The notes under the pieces were generated by a model, which was not told where the DNA came from, searched no databases, and was given only the letters and a program-made list of their open reading frames with translations. DNA of 32,954 nt, from assembly GCA_020436785.1 (NCBI GenBank), contig JAGQXC010000074.1, positions 1 through 32,954 of the forward strand, given 5' to 3'. Source of the stretch: Saprospiraceae bacterium. Lineage in GTDB: Bacteria; Bacteroidota; Bacteroidia; Chitinophagales; Saprospiraceae. Made by a program: the position numbers and the translations under genes. Below are positions 8,011 through 15,850 of this stretch, piece after piece; position 1 is the first letter of the stretch; each line of letters starts with the position of its first letter.

Positions 8011-8445
8011 ATGACATCGATTAACGTTTATCTGACTTTCAATGGCAACTGTGAAGAAGCCTTCACTTTTTATCGATCGGTATTCGGTGGTGAATTCAGC
8101 CATGTGGGTCGGTTTAACGAAATGCCATCCGAGCAACCCTTGCCATCGGTAGAAGGTGAAAAAATCATGCACATTGCCTTGCCTATTAGTGAAGAAACCC
8201 GTTTGATGGGAAGCGATACCGGAGGCGAGTGGGCATCGAAACTGGTTACTGGCAATAACTTTTCCATTTCAATCACTACGGATCGCAAGGAAGAAGCGGA
8301 CCGTCTGTTCCAGGGGCTTTCGGTTGAAGGCCAGGTCACCATGGCGATGGAAAATACCTTCTGGGGTGATTATTTTGGCATGTTTACCGATAAATTCGGG
8401 ATCAATTGGATGATATCTTGTAATCCGGGCCAGCCATCAGCCTGA
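8011..8445 (+). CDS. PhnB-like VOC-superfamily (glyoxalase fold) protein
   Basis: ATG 8011 gives 144 residues; an in-frame TTG at 8002 adds only three. MTSINVYLTFNGNCEEAFTF, then YRSVFGGE, MHIALPI and WGDYFGMFTDKFGINWMISC are the hallmarks of the PhnB/'3-demethylubiquinone methyltransferase-like' branch of the vicinal-oxygen-chelate fold: 'F.G.c.eA..fY...fg.e', and 'wG..yG.f.DkfGi.W.in'. These small cytoplasmic dimers are widespread and mostly of unknown substrate. The downstream ABC genes start 19 bases after the stop and may be co-transcribed. Confidence 0.9.
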   Translation: MTSINVYLTFNGNCEEAFTFYRSVFGGEFSHVGRFNEMPSEQPLPSVEGEKIMHIALPISEETRLMGSDTGGEWASKLVTGNNFSISITTDRKEEADRLFQGLSVEGQVTMAMENTFWGDYFGMFTDKFGINWMISCNPGQPSA

Positions 8446-8464
8446 TCATCTGAATGCAGATTCC

Positions 8465-9382
8465 ATGACCTTTTATTTCAAGTTGCAATTTCTCCGGTTA
8501 AAGCGGCTGCTTGCGGAGTCTGGTTTGCCTCCGGCAATCGGCATGATACTGCTGGTGATTGGTTTTGTAGTGGGTTCAATGTACCTTTTTTATAAAGTTG
8601 ACTTTGCCTCCTGGGCTTATCTGGCCATTGCCTTGTTTGCCGTTGCACAGGCCGGAAATAAATCAAGAACGGATCAATTGCTGCTGCTTTTTCCCCGAAA
8701 AATGTACTGGAACATCCGAATCCGTGAAAACCTGTTCATTGCCCTGCCATTTGCACTCTTCTTGGTTGCTCAGGTTCACTACCTAACCGCTGCCGGATTA
8801 CTGGCACTTGCTTTGTCCCTGGCCATCGTACCATTTCCTAACCTGTTGCGTTTCACCTTTCCGACGCCATTTAAATGGATTCCTTTTGAACTGCCGGCCG
8901 GTTTTCGAAAATCCTGGTGGATATTTGCTGTGGCGGTCTTTTTGCTGGTGAAAGGCATCCAGGTGAACAATTTCGGGCTTTCTTTGGCGGCCCTGGTGCT
9001 GTCGCAACTTGCTATGATGTCCTTTTATGCCCTTCCCGAGATGATTTATTATGTCTGGATTTATGCACGGAGACCGGGTCCATTTCTATTTCACAAAATC
9101 CGCCTGGCCTGGCTAGGGTTAAGTTTGATTACAGTTCCTTTGGGTCTGGTTGTGATCTTTTCGTTTCCGGAACAACTGGCTGTCAGCGCCGCAATTCTGA
9201 TCCTTGGTTATCTCTTTGTAGCTACCATGATCCTGGCCAAATATTCTGCCTTCCCCCGGGAGATGAGCGTGCCGCAAGCATTGCTTTTTGGGCTTAGCGT
9301 CTGGTTTCCACCCATGTTGTTGATCATGCTTCCGGTCTTTTATCAGCAAGCAGTTCGTCAATTGAATGCCATCCTTCCATGA
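8465..9382 (+). CDS. ABC transporter-associated integral membrane protein (putative permease)
   Basis: The product has 305 residues and roughly eight hydrophobic helices, starting with IGMILLVIGFVVGSMYLFY and WAYLAIALFAVAQAG and ending with ILILGYLFVATMILA and LLFGLSVWFPPMLLIMLPVFY. It has no recognised enzymatic motif. Its stop codon overlaps the start of the ATPase gene in ATGA (4 bases), so the two are almost certainly one ABC system. The cytoplasmic N-terminus (FKLQFLRLKRLLAESG) resembles ABC-2-like permeases that drive export. Substrate unknown. The whole cassette may extend to the GNAT gene. Confidence 0.75.
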   Translation: MTFYFKLQFLRLKRLLAESGLPPAIGMILLVIGFVVGSMYLFYKVDFASWAYLAIALFAVAQAGNKSRTDQLLLLFPRKMYWNIRIRENLFIALPFALFLVAQVHYLTAAGLLALALSLAIVPFPNLLRFTFPTPFKWIPFELPAGFRKSWWIFAVAVFLLVKGIQVNNFGLSLAALVLSQLAMMSFYALPEMIYYVWIYARRPGPFLFHKIRLAWLGLSLITVPLGLVVIFSFPEQLAVSAAILILGYLFVATMILAKYSAFPREMSVPQALLFGLSVWFPPMLLIMLPVFYQQAVRQLNAILP

Positions 9383-10059
9383 TCCGGTTGCATGAAATTT
9401 CCAAAGCGTATGGCAATCATCAAGTCCTTGACGGGATCAATCTGGATCTTTCCCCTGGCCACGTCTATGGCATTGTCGGCGAAAACGGCGCCGGTAAGAC
9501 CACTTTATTCCGTTGCATCGCCGGGTTAGAACCTTGCCAGGGCACCATCCAGGCTCCTACTCAACCACTGAAGGATCATACTGGCTTTCTGCCAACCAAC
9601 CCCGAATATCTGTCGCGAATAACCGGCTGGGAATACCTGAAATTGATGTCCATCGCCCGCGACCTCAGGGAAGACGACTTTGCGGCCCAAAATGTTTTTG
9701 ATTTGCCGCTGGATCAGTATGCCCAGACCTATTCGACCGGGATGAAGAAAAAGCTGGCGCTGATGGGCATTTTATTACAGAAGAATGACCTGTTTATTCT
9801 GGACGAACCATTCAACGGAGTGGACATTCACAGCAACATGATCATCCAGGACCTTATCCGCAAACTACGGTCGCTGAAAAAAATAATCCTGATCTCCTCC
9901 CATATTTTTGCAACACTTCAGGAAAGCTGTGACAGCATCCACTTGTTGCAAGCAGGGAAAATTGCGAAATCCGTATTACCTGAAGATTTCGGTGTCCTGG
10001 AAGAACAGATGAAAACCTTTGTGGTGGGTGACCGTATTAATCGAATCCGCCTCGGTTGA
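9379..10059 (+). CDS. ABC transporter ATP-binding protein
   Basis: This 226-residue cytoplasmic ATPase begins with the standard ABC strand order (MIRLHEISKAYGNHQVLDGINLDL). The Walker A is G34-E-N-G-A-G-K40-T-T. The signature region is YSTGMKKKLAL, where STGMK replaces LSGGQ as in many ABC-2 ATPases. The Walker B is LFILDEPFNGVD, followed by the switch His in ILISSHIFATL. It overlaps the permease gene by four bases and is itself overlapped by the next start (TGATG). It powers the membrane partner upstream. Confidence 0.95.
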   Translation: MIRLHEISKAYGNHQVLDGINLDLSPGHVYGIVGENGAGKTTLFRCIAGLEPCQGTIQAPTQPLKDHTGFLPTNPEYLSRITGWEYLKLMSIARDLREDDFAAQNVFDLPLDQYAQTYSTGMKKKLALMGILLQKNDLFILDEPFNGVDIHSNMIIQDLIRKLRSLKKIILISSHIFATLQESCDSIHLLQAGKIAKSVLPEDFGVLEEQMKTFVVGDRINRIRLG

Positions 10060-10505
10060 TGATGATAATGAACCAACGAATGATCGCTTATTCTGATGAC
10101 CTGCGTCCCCAATTGCTCACCGTGTGGGAACAATCGGTGTTAGCCACCCACGACTTTTTAAAACCGGCTGACTTTACCGCCATCCGGGATCTGGTTCGAA
10201 CCATCGATTTCAGCCAATTTCAGATCTTTTGCACCATGGATGAATGCACATTGACCGGGTTCGTCGGCGTCCAGGGTCGCAAGGTGGAGATGTTGTTTAT
10301 CGACCCCAACTATTTTCGCCGGGGCCTGGGGCGTAAACTAATGAATCATGTGATGACAGAACTTGACGCTGACCAGGTGGATGTCAATGAGCAAAACACC
10401 ATGGCGGTCCTTTTTTATCAGTCCCTGGGTTTTGCCGTATATGAGCGCGCTGATCGGGATGATCAGGGCCACGAATATCCATTGTTGCGTATGAAACGGA
10501 AGTAA
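10059..10505 (+). CDS. GNAT-family N-acetyltransferase, YjaB-like
   Basis: ATG 10059 shares its first base with the TGA of the ATPase gene, giving 148 residues; ATGs at 10062 and 10068 are possible alternatives. The sequence follows the YjaB branch of GNAT: WEQSVLATHDFLKPADF at the N-terminus, then GFVGVQGRKVEMLFIDPNYF, the acetyl-CoA pyrophosphate loop RRGLGRKLM, and VDVNEQNTMAVLFYQSLGF followed by GHEYPLLRM. It is a cytoplasmic acetyl-CoA-dependent acetyltransferase of unknown substrate. The tight overlap suggests translational coupling to the ABC genes, though YjaB-like proteins are not specifically tied to transport. Confidence 0.9.
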   Translation: MMIMNQRMIAYSDDLRPQLLTVWEQSVLATHDFLKPADFTAIRDLVRTIDFSQFQIFCTMDECTLTGFVGVQGRKVEMLFIDPNYFRRGLGRKLMNHVMTELDADQVDVNEQNTMAVLFYQSLGFAVYERADRDDQGHEYPLLRMKRK

Positions 10506-10527
10506 ATAATTCAACAAATAAAATGAC

Positions 10528-10890
10528 ATGCCGACCGTCTATTCAACCGACATCAGCCGCGAATTATATACCCGCGAACGCTGTCACATTGTGGAAATTC
10601 TCAATCATAACAACTGTGAAAATCTCTCCATTGCCCGGGCCCGTGTCGAGCCAGGTGTGACCACGGAATGGCACCGGCTGGATGTCGATGAAGCGTATTA
10701 CATCCTGGCTGGGCAAGGCAGGATGGAGCTCAATGGTGTGCATGAAACCGTCAAGCCCGGGGATGTGGTACACCTTGCTGCAGGTATTCCCCAGTGCATC
10801 ACCAATACCGGCTCTACCGACCTGCTGTTCCTGTGCATTTGCACCCCGCGTTTTCTGACATCTTCCTATCGATCCTGCCCACCGCTCTGA
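10528..10890 (+). CDS. Small cupin-domain protein
   Basis: This single-domain cupin has 120 residues. Cupin motif 1 is TTEWHRLDVDEAYYILAGQGRMELNG, carrying H49 and E55, with E47 at the place of the first His of the usual HxH. Motif 2 is PGDVVHLAAGIPQCITNTG, with Q89 where a metal-binding His is common. The ending DLLFLCICTPRF is typical of a recognised small cupin subfamily in which 'G.PQ.I.NTG..DL.FLC.C.PRF' recurs, so the Gln is probably normal for it. It likely binds one metal ion; substrate unknown. It follows the GNAT gene by 22 bases. Confidence 0.88.
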   Translation: MPTVYSTDISRELYTRERCHIVEILNHNNCENLSIARARVEPGVTTEWHRLDVDEAYYILAGQGRMELNGVHETVKPGDVVHLAAGIPQCITNTGSTDLLFLCICTPRFLTSSYRSCPPL

Positions 10891-10952
10891 AATCAATTAC
10901 CGGGCTTTTTATCAGATCGTTCACTCCGGTTACCCGATAAATATTGTGGCAT

Positions 10953-10994
10953 TCAAAATTCAACACTCAACACTCAACATTCAACATTCAACAT
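10953..10994 (+). repeat. Heptanucleotide tandem repeat (TCAACAY)6
   Basis: Six back-to-back 7-base units run upstream of the helicase: one degenerate TCAAAAT (10953), two TCAACAC (10960, 10967) and three TCAACAT (10974, 10981, 10988). The array ends 33 bases before the helicase -7 box. The unit length is not a multiple of three. Confidence 0.9.
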
Positions 10995-11027
10995 TCCCCC
11001 GCCTCCCTAACATTTAGGCATCTTCGT

Positions 11028-11035
11028 TATCTTTG
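11028..11035 (+). promoter_or_regulatory. Candidate -7 box immediately before the helicase start
   Basis: TATCTTTG matches TAnnTTTG exactly and ends only four bases before the ATG at 11040. Transcription from it would start at or very near the start codon, giving a leaderless or almost leaderless message. No TTTG at -33 is evident. Confidence 0.55.
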
Positions 11036-11039
11036 TCCC

Positions 11040-13313
11040 ATGACCCAAAGCAGACGATTGGACTACCTGGATGAATTGAATGAGGTGCAGCGACAGGCGG
11101 TTACGCACATCGATGGCCCCGTCATGGTGATCGCCGGACCTGGCAGCGGCAAAACCCGCGTCCTGACCTACCGTATTGCCTACCTCATAGACAGTGGCAT
11201 CCCGCCCTGGCAGGTACTTGCTCTGACCTTCACCAATAAGGCCGCCAAAGAAATGAAGGAGCGCATCGAGCGGGTGGTGGGCCGGAAAGCCCAATACATC
11301 TGGGCCGGTACGTTTCACTCGATCTTCGCCCGCATCCTGCGTGTGGAAGCTGAGAAAATCGGGTACACCTCCAATTTTACCATCTACGATACCGATGATA
11401 CCAAGAGCCTGATCTCCTCGATCATTAAAGAAATGGAGCTGGACCGCAACGCCTATAATGTCGGGTCGGTACGTACTCGCATCTCCAGCGCCAAGTCCAA
11501 TGTCATTTCTCCCATTGTCTATGCGAAATCACCCGATCTGATGGAGCAGGACCGTCAGAACCGCATGCCCATGCTGTATAAGATCTACGAAAAATACGTG
11601 GCCCGCTGCCACCGGGCGGGTGCCATGGATTTTGACGATCTGCTCTACCAGCTTTTCAAATTGCTCTACCTCAACAAGGACAATGTTCGGCAAAAATACC
11701 AGCAGCAGTTTCAGTACATCCTAGTCGATGAGTTTCAGGATACCAATTACCTGCAGTATTCCATCCTTAAATTACTAACCGATTACGAGGGCAGTTCCCG
11801 AAATATATGCGTCGTGGGTGACGACGCCCAAAGCATCTATGCGTTCCGGGGAGCCACCCTGCAAAACATCTTCGATTATCAGGAAGACTATCCGGAATTG
11901 GCGGTTTACAAGCTGGAGCAGAATTACCGTTCTACCCAGTTCATTGTCAAGGCCGCCAACAAGATCATCACCCACAATAAGAAACAGATCAACAAGGACC
12001 TGTGGACGGAGTTGGATGGTGGTCAGAAGATCCAGTTGATCAAAGCCATGTCAGACACCGAGGAGGGCCGTCGGGTAGCCGATACTATTGTGGAATACAA
12101 GAACCGGCACAACCTGGCGAGCCATGAAATTGCCATCCTCTACCGGACCAATGCCCAATCCCGGGTGTTTGAGGAATTTCTGCGTCGTTACAACATTCCC
12201 TACCGGATCTTTGGCGGACTGAGTTTCTACCAACGCAAAGAAGTTAAAGACCTGATCGCTTACCTCCGGCTGGCCATCAATCCCAAGGATGATGAAGCCT
12301 TCCGGCGTGTCATCAATTACCCCAAACGCGGGATCGGCCAATCCTCGTTTGACGCCATTGCCAATCAGGCCAATGCGCAGGAAATCTCCTACTGGGAGGC
12401 GGTACAACAGGTGGAACTGGGTGCCCGAACGGCCAACTCCGTTAAAGACTTCGCCCGCATCGTATTGGAAGCCAACCGGATGGCCCAAACCCAAAACGCC
12501 TACGAAGTGGTATCCCACCTTGCGAAAACCTCGGGAATTATGGGTCAGCTAAAAGCCGAGAATTCCATCGAGGGACTGGCCCGTCTGGAAAACGTGAATG
12601 CATTGCTGGATGGTGTCCAGGAATTTGTTGAGAACGACGAAGTGATTGAAGGGCAGGATGTTCAGGATAAATCGTTGGCCGCGTACTTGCAACAGATTTC
12701 CCTGCTTACCGATATGGATGAAGACACCAAACAAACAGAATACGTCTCCCTGATGTCGGTGCATGCCGCCAAAGGCCTTGAGTTCAAAGCCGTTTTTGTT
12801 GTTGGGCTGGAAGAAAATCTCTTTCCTTCATTCATGTCCCTTTCATCGCCGGAACAGATTGAAGAAGAACGGCGGCTCTTTTATGTGGCCGTGACCCGGG
12901 CCAAAGAAATGCTCACCCTCTCCTACGCCAACAGCCGCTATCAGTTTGGCCAGATGCGCTTCAACGATCCCAGCCGGTTCCTCGACGAGCTGGATGAGGA
13001 AGTTCTGGATGGCGGCACCCACCTACGGGGACAGCAACAGGGCGGGTTTCCGGAACCCAAAGTGCTGGGTGGTCTCTTTCCAAAGCCTCCGAAACTATCC
13101 TTCGTGCCTAAAATCGATCCGGCAACCTTTCAGGCCGCCGATCCCAGCACGATCCAGGCTGGCATGAAAGTTCTGCATCTCAAATTTGGAGAAGGTCAAG
13201 TACAGCGGGTAGACGGTGAACGGGATAAACGCGTAGCCACCATCGTCTTTCCCCAGGTCGACAATCCGGAAAGGAGGATCATGCTAAAGTTTGCAAAACT
13301 GCAAATTCTATAA
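11040..13313 (+). CDS. UvrD/PcrA-type superfamily 1 DNA helicase
   Basis: The product is a 757-residue 3'-5' DNA helicase of the UvrD/PcrA/Rep family, acting in nucleotide excision and mismatch repair and in clearing replication or transcription blocks. The frame is open back to 10944, but ATG 11040 directly precedes the conserved Q-motif region (LNEVQRQAV). Seen motifs: Walker A AGPGSGKT (residues 32-39), motif Ia LALTFTNKAAKEM, motif II ILVDEFQDTN, motif III VVGDDAQSIYAFRGA, motif IV LEQNYRST, motif V SVHAAKGLEFKAVFVVGLEE and motif VI EERRLFYVAVTRAKE. The C-terminus (KVLHLKFGEGQVQRVDG...) is the Tudor-like PcrA tail that contacts RNA polymerase. Length is normal for PcrA. Confidence 0.97.
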   Translation: MTQSRRLDYLDELNEVQRQAVTHIDGPVMVIAGPGSGKTRVLTYRIAYLIDSGIPPWQVLALTFTNKAAKEMKERIERVVGRKAQYIWAGTFHSIFARILRVEAEKIGYTSNFTIYDTDDTKSLISSIIKEMELDRNAYNVGSVRTRISSAKSNVISPIVYAKSPDLMEQDRQNRMPMLYKIYEKYVARCHRAGAMDFDDLLYQLFKLLYLNKDNVRQKYQQQFQYILVDEFQDTNYLQYSILKLLTDYEGSSRNICVVGDDAQSIYAFRGATLQNIFDYQEDYPELAVYKLEQNYRSTQFIVKAANKIITHNKKQINKDLWTELDGGQKIQLIKAMSDTEEGRRVADTIVEYKNRHNLASHEIAILYRTNAQSRVFEEFLRRYNIPYRIFGGLSFYQRKEVKDLIAYLRLAINPKDDEAFRRVINYPKRGIGQSSFDAIANQANAQEISYWEAVQQVELGARTANSVKDFARIVLEANRMAQTQNAYEVVSHLAKTSGIMGQLKAENSIEGLARLENVNALLDGVQEFVENDEVIEGQDVQDKSLAAYLQQISLLTDMDEDTKQTEYVSLMSVHAAKGLEFKAVFVVGLEENLFPSFMSLSSPEQIEEERRLFYVAVTRAKEMLTLSYANSRYQFGQMRFNDPSRFLDELDEEVLDGGTHLRGQQQGGFPEPKVLGGLFPKPPKLSFVPKIDPATFQAADPSTIQAGMKVLHLKFGEGQVQRVDGERDKRVATIVFPQVDNPERRIMLKFAKLQIL

Positions 13314-13417
13314 ATCAGGAACGAACAAGAAGGTGCACGATCGAACCAAAGTTGGGAATTTGCAGTGGGACAAAAGAGTCTATAAAGTCATAACTTATCA
13401 TCCCTAACACTTAACCT

Positions 13418-14341
13418 ATTAGCTATCAAAACTCTTCCATCGTCAAGTCCCTTGCCCAGGAAGCCGGATTCCTCCTGGTGGGCATCGCCCGTGCCGAAAG
13501 ACTGGATGAACAAGCCATGCGACTTCAGGAATGGTTGGACCGGGGATACCATGGTACCATGCACTGGATGGCCAATCATTTCGACAAACGCGTCGATCCT
13601 ACTCAACTGGTCCCGGGAGCAAAATCGGTGATCTGTCTGGCCAGCAATTATTATCCCGAGCGTAACCAGACCCATGAAGATGCACCAAAAGTCGCACGCT
13701 ATGCGTATGGACAAGACTACCACCGGGTCCTGAAAGTCCAATTGAAATCACTGCTGGAATCCATCCGGCAACACTGCGGGCCGGTGCACGGACGCTGTTT
13801 TGTCGACTCGGCACCGGTCCTGGAACGAGACTGGGCGCAACGGGCCGGCCTTGGTTGGGTCGGTAAAAACACCCTGCTTATTCATCCGCGGATCGGATCT
13901 TATTTTTTCCTGGCTGAACTGATCATTGATCTGGAATTGGAGCCCGATGAGCCCATCCGTGACCATTGCGGGACTTGCCGCAAATGCATTGATGCCTGTC
14001 CTACCGGAGCCATTGGCTCGGAGGGTTATGTACTGGATGCCGGCAAATGCATATCCTACCTCACCATCGAACTAAAAGAAGAAGCTATCCCTGATTCATT
14101 TCAAAGTCAGATGGAAAACTGGGTATTTGGATGCGACATCTGCCAGGAAGTCTGCCCCTGGAATCGCTTTTCCAGGCCACATGACGAGCCTGCATTTGCT
14201 CCAAGAGGAGACTGGTTCCATTGGCGAAGTGCGGATTGGATGGAAATGACTGAAGAACTATTTGAGCAACAATTTCAGGGCTCGCCATTGCAAAGGCCGA
14301 AATATGCAGGAATTCGCCGCAACCTGAAGACCATCCAATAA
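13418..14341 (+). CDS. queG: Epoxyqueuosine reductase QueG; apparent ATT start
   Basis: The enzyme reduces epoxyqueuosine to queuosine in tRNA wobble position 34, using cobalamin and two [4Fe-4S] clusters. Seen: WLDRGYHGTMHWM, PGAKSVICLASNYYP, VDSAPVLERDWAQRAGLGWVG (catalytic Asp region), the ferredoxin-like cysteines C184, C187, C190 and C194 in HCGTCRKCIDACPTGA, and C239, C242 and C246 in CDICQEVCPW. Family similarity extends upstream of the first canonical start (GTG 13478) into NSSIVKSLAQEAGFLLVGIA. Between the in-frame stop at 13412-13414 and that GTG there is no ATG, GTG or TTG; ATT 13418 gives a 307-residue protein with a normal N-terminus. The choice is either a rare AUU start, a shorter protein from 13478, or a base error. 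Confidence 0.93.
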   Translation: MSYQNSSIVKSLAQEAGFLLVGIARAERLDEQAMRLQEWLDRGYHGTMHWMANHFDKRVDPTQLVPGAKSVICLASNYYPERNQTHEDAPKVARYAYGQDYHRVLKVQLKSLLESIRQHCGPVHGRCFVDSAPVLERDWAQRAGLGWVGKNTLLIHPRIGSYFFLAELIIDLELEPDEPIRDHCGTCRKCIDACPTGAIGSEGYVLDAGKCISYLTIELKEEAIPDSFQSQMENWVFGCDICQEVCPWNRFSRPHDEPAFAPRGDWFHWRSADWMEMTEELFEQQFQGSPLQRPKYAGIRRNLKTIQ

Positions 14342-14458
14342 ATAGAACCTGTGGGCAGATGGTCCCCGGCGTCCTGCCGGTCGATATCCTGCCTGCATCC
14401 ATCGATCCGATTTGGCTTTCATCGGTACTGAATTGGTACATTAAGGCAAAAAACAGCC

Positions 14459-14839
14459 ATGATCACACAATTGACGAGGGAAGAGCGGGACTGGGGCATC
14501 GCGATGCACTTGTCCGCCCTGGCGATGCACGTCATTCCTTTTGGTAACATCCTGGGTCCGCTGGTCATCTGGAGCAGCAAACGGGACCGGTCAGCCTTCC
14601 TGGACCGGCAGGGTAAAGAGGTTTTGAATTTCCACATCAGCTGGACGTTGGGAGTGGTTCTGGCTATTGTCATTCAAATCATAGCCATTGCCATGGGGAT
14701 GCGTATCATCCTACCGCTGTTGATCCTGACTGCCCTGGGTTATTATTTCGGCATGTTGTATTTTATCATTGTAGCTGCCATCCGCGCCTCCGACGGGCTG
14801 TACTTTGAATATCCGGTCCTGTGGGAATCCTTCAAATAA
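14459..14839 (+). CDS. DUF4870 small membrane protein
   Basis: The product has 126 residues and shows the DUF4870 layout. A cytoplasmic start (TREERDWGIAMHLSALAMHV) leads into a hydrophobic stretch, followed by PFGNILGPLVIWSSKRD and DRQGKEVLNFHISW, the two family signatures ('IPFGNIIGPL..W..K.....v..qGKE.LNFQIS'). Two or three more transmembrane helices run to the end (LGVVLAIVIQIIAIAMGMRI, LLILTALGYYFGMLYFIIVAAI). These proteins resemble Tic20 and are of unknown function. A hairpin with a T-rich tail follows about 55 bases after the stop. Confidence 0.9.
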   Translation: MITQLTREERDWGIAMHLSALAMHVIPFGNILGPLVIWSSKRDRSAFLDRQGKEVLNFHISWTLGVVLAIVIQIIAIAMGMRIILPLLILTALGYYFGMLYFIIVAAIRASDGLYFEYPVLWESFK

Positions 14840-14893
14840 AGAAGGATCGATGCAAATTGAATGTTTTTAATATTTTGATCTTTCGCATAATCC

Positions 14894-14930
14894 GAAAGCG
14901 GCCTGGCTCCTCCGGGCCGCTTTCAATTTT
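14894..14930 (+). terminator. Intrinsic terminator after the DUF4870 gene
   Basis: GAAAGCGGCC (14894-14903) pairs perfectly with GGCCGCTTTC (14915-14924); three more pairs can form inside around a CTCCT loop. The tail is AATTTT. It sits between the DUF4870 gene and the convergent AHSA1 gene. Confidence 0.75.
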
Positions 14931-14949
14931 CTCGCACACAGCATTCTGA

Positions 14950-15453
14950 TCAGGACTGCTCTTCCAGCAATTCGTCCAGATGTCCCAGTGCCATCGTAAA
15001 GCCTTCCTTAAAGCCCATCTCGATAATCATTTCCAGATCACTCCATTTTTGGTGCTTGATGGCTACATGTACAGCAGTCTGTCCATTGCCCTGATCCATA
15101 AAGGATACATCCCAATCCGAGCGGGGAAATTCCTCATTGATTTTCCCATCGGCATCACAGAATGCATCCAGGTATTGAAAATTGGATTTAGGCGTGATGG
15201 AGGTGTAATCGGCCAGTGCCCAGTGTTCTTCACCTTCCGGGCCCAGCATGGCATACAAGCGTCGTCCTCCCTGACAAAAATCCATGGCTTTGGTGCGGGC
15301 GAGCCACGGTCGGGGTGCCCACCACCGGTCCAACAGGTTGGGCTGGGTCCAGGCAGCCCAAACCAGATCCCGGTCGGCTGCGAAAACGCGTTTTACATGG
15401 ACGGTCTTCTTTTCTTTGTCGATGGTAAAATCCATCATCAGACTAGATTTCAT
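14950..15453 (-). CDS. SRPBCC/AHSA1-domain protein
   Basis: The 167-residue product starts MKSSLMMDFTIDKEKKTVHV. It has the START/AHSA1 pattern: RVFAADRDLVWAAWTQPNLLDRWWAP near the N-terminus, a central MDFCQGGRRLYAMLGPEGEEHWA, and a long C-terminal helix MGFKEGFTMALGHLDELL. This domain forms a hydrophobic cavity; in bacteria it is very often encoded with an ArsR regulator, as here. Its start overlaps the end of the ArsR gene by 11 bases, so they are translationally coupled and controlled by the promoter at 15784-15830. Ligand unknown. Confidence 0.92.
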   Translation of the reverse strand: MKSSLMMDFTIDKEKKTVHVKRVFAADRDLVWAAWTQPNLLDRWWAPRPWLARTKAMDFCQGGRRLYAMLGPEGEEHWALADYTSITPKSNFQYLDAFCDADGKINEEFPRSDWDVSFMDQGNGQTAVHVAIKHQKWSDLEMIIEMGFKEGFTMALGHLDELLEEQS

Positions 15454-15769
15454 TTTTTTGCGATTTTAATTGATCCAATACTTGATCCAGTTGCTCGAAA
15501 CGGACTTCCCACTGATGATGAAGTTTTTCCATCCATTGATTCAATTCATCCATCCGCTCCATGTTGAGCCCATAATAAATCTCCCAGCCTACTTTCTCCT
15601 GTCGGACCACATTGCAATCTACCAGATAGCGGATGTGCTTGGAAACGGCCTGCCGGGTAGTTTCAAAATGGTCGGCCAGCGAGTTCGGGGTCATGGCCTG
15701 GCTGGCAATCAGTAACAGGATGGCCCGCCGGGTCGGATCGGCAATGGCTTGAAATACGTCTCTTTTCAT
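15443..15769 (-). CDS. ArsR-family transcriptional repressor
   Basis: ATG 15769 gives 108 residues (MKRDVFQAIADPTRRAILLLI...). The open frame continues upstream to 15850, but that part lies over the promoter and operators and is not family-like. The winged helix is clear: IADPTRRAILLLIA, then the recognition region MTPNSLADHFETTRQAVSKHI, then the wing VDCNVVRQEKVGWEIYYGL. No cysteine pair for metal sensing is seen. This matches the ArsR subgroup paired with AHSA1/SRPBCC proteins rather than true arsenic sensors. It is expected to repress its own operon at the paired operators just upstream. Confidence 0.93.
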   Translation of the reverse strand: MKRDVFQAIADPTRRAILLLIASQAMTPNSLADHFETTRQAVSKHIRYLVDCNVVRQEKVGWEIYYGLNMERMDELNQWMEKLHHQWEVRFEQLDQVLDQLKSQKNEI

Positions 15770-15783
15770 GGCAATCGTATTAT

Positions 15784-15825
15784 GCAACCGTATAGTTGCA
15801 AATATACATGCAACCAAATAGTTGC
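15784..15825 (-). promoter_or_regulatory. Two 16-bp palindromic operators, probable ArsR sites
   Basis: On the plus strand GCAACCGTATAGTTGC (15784-15799) and GCAACCAAATAGTTGC (15810-15825) share GCAACC....TAGTTGC, an imperfect palindrome with arms GCAAC/GTTGC. Their centres are 26 bases apart. They flank the minus-strand -7 box at 15806-15799, one upstream over the spacer and one downstream at the transcription start. Confidence 0.8.
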
Positions 15826-15830
15826 GCAAG
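15799..15830 (-). promoter_or_regulatory. Promoter of the ArsR-AHSA1 operon
   Basis: Reading the minus strand, TATATTTG (15806 down to 15799) matches TAnnTTTG exactly. CTTG at 15830-15827, 20 bases upstream, fits three of four bases of the -33 TTTG. The ATG lies 29 bases after the -7 box. Confidence 0.7.
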
Positions 15831-15850
15831 ATTTTAGGGTTTTTTTTCAC

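Noticed and set aside
10528-10890. Cupin thought to have lost metal ligands (E47 and Q89 instead of His)
   Set aside because: The 'G.PQ.I.NTG..DL.FLC.C.PRF' pattern is, from memory, shared by a known small-cupin subfamily, so the Gln is probably normal rather than degenerate.
14366-14380. CCGGC-GTCCT-GCCGG hairpin after queG
   Set aside because: Only five base pairs and no T run; not called as a terminator.
14980-15567. 195-codon plus-strand frame over the AHSA1 and ArsR genes
   Set aside because: Antisense to two well-recognised overlapping genes; no family similarity.
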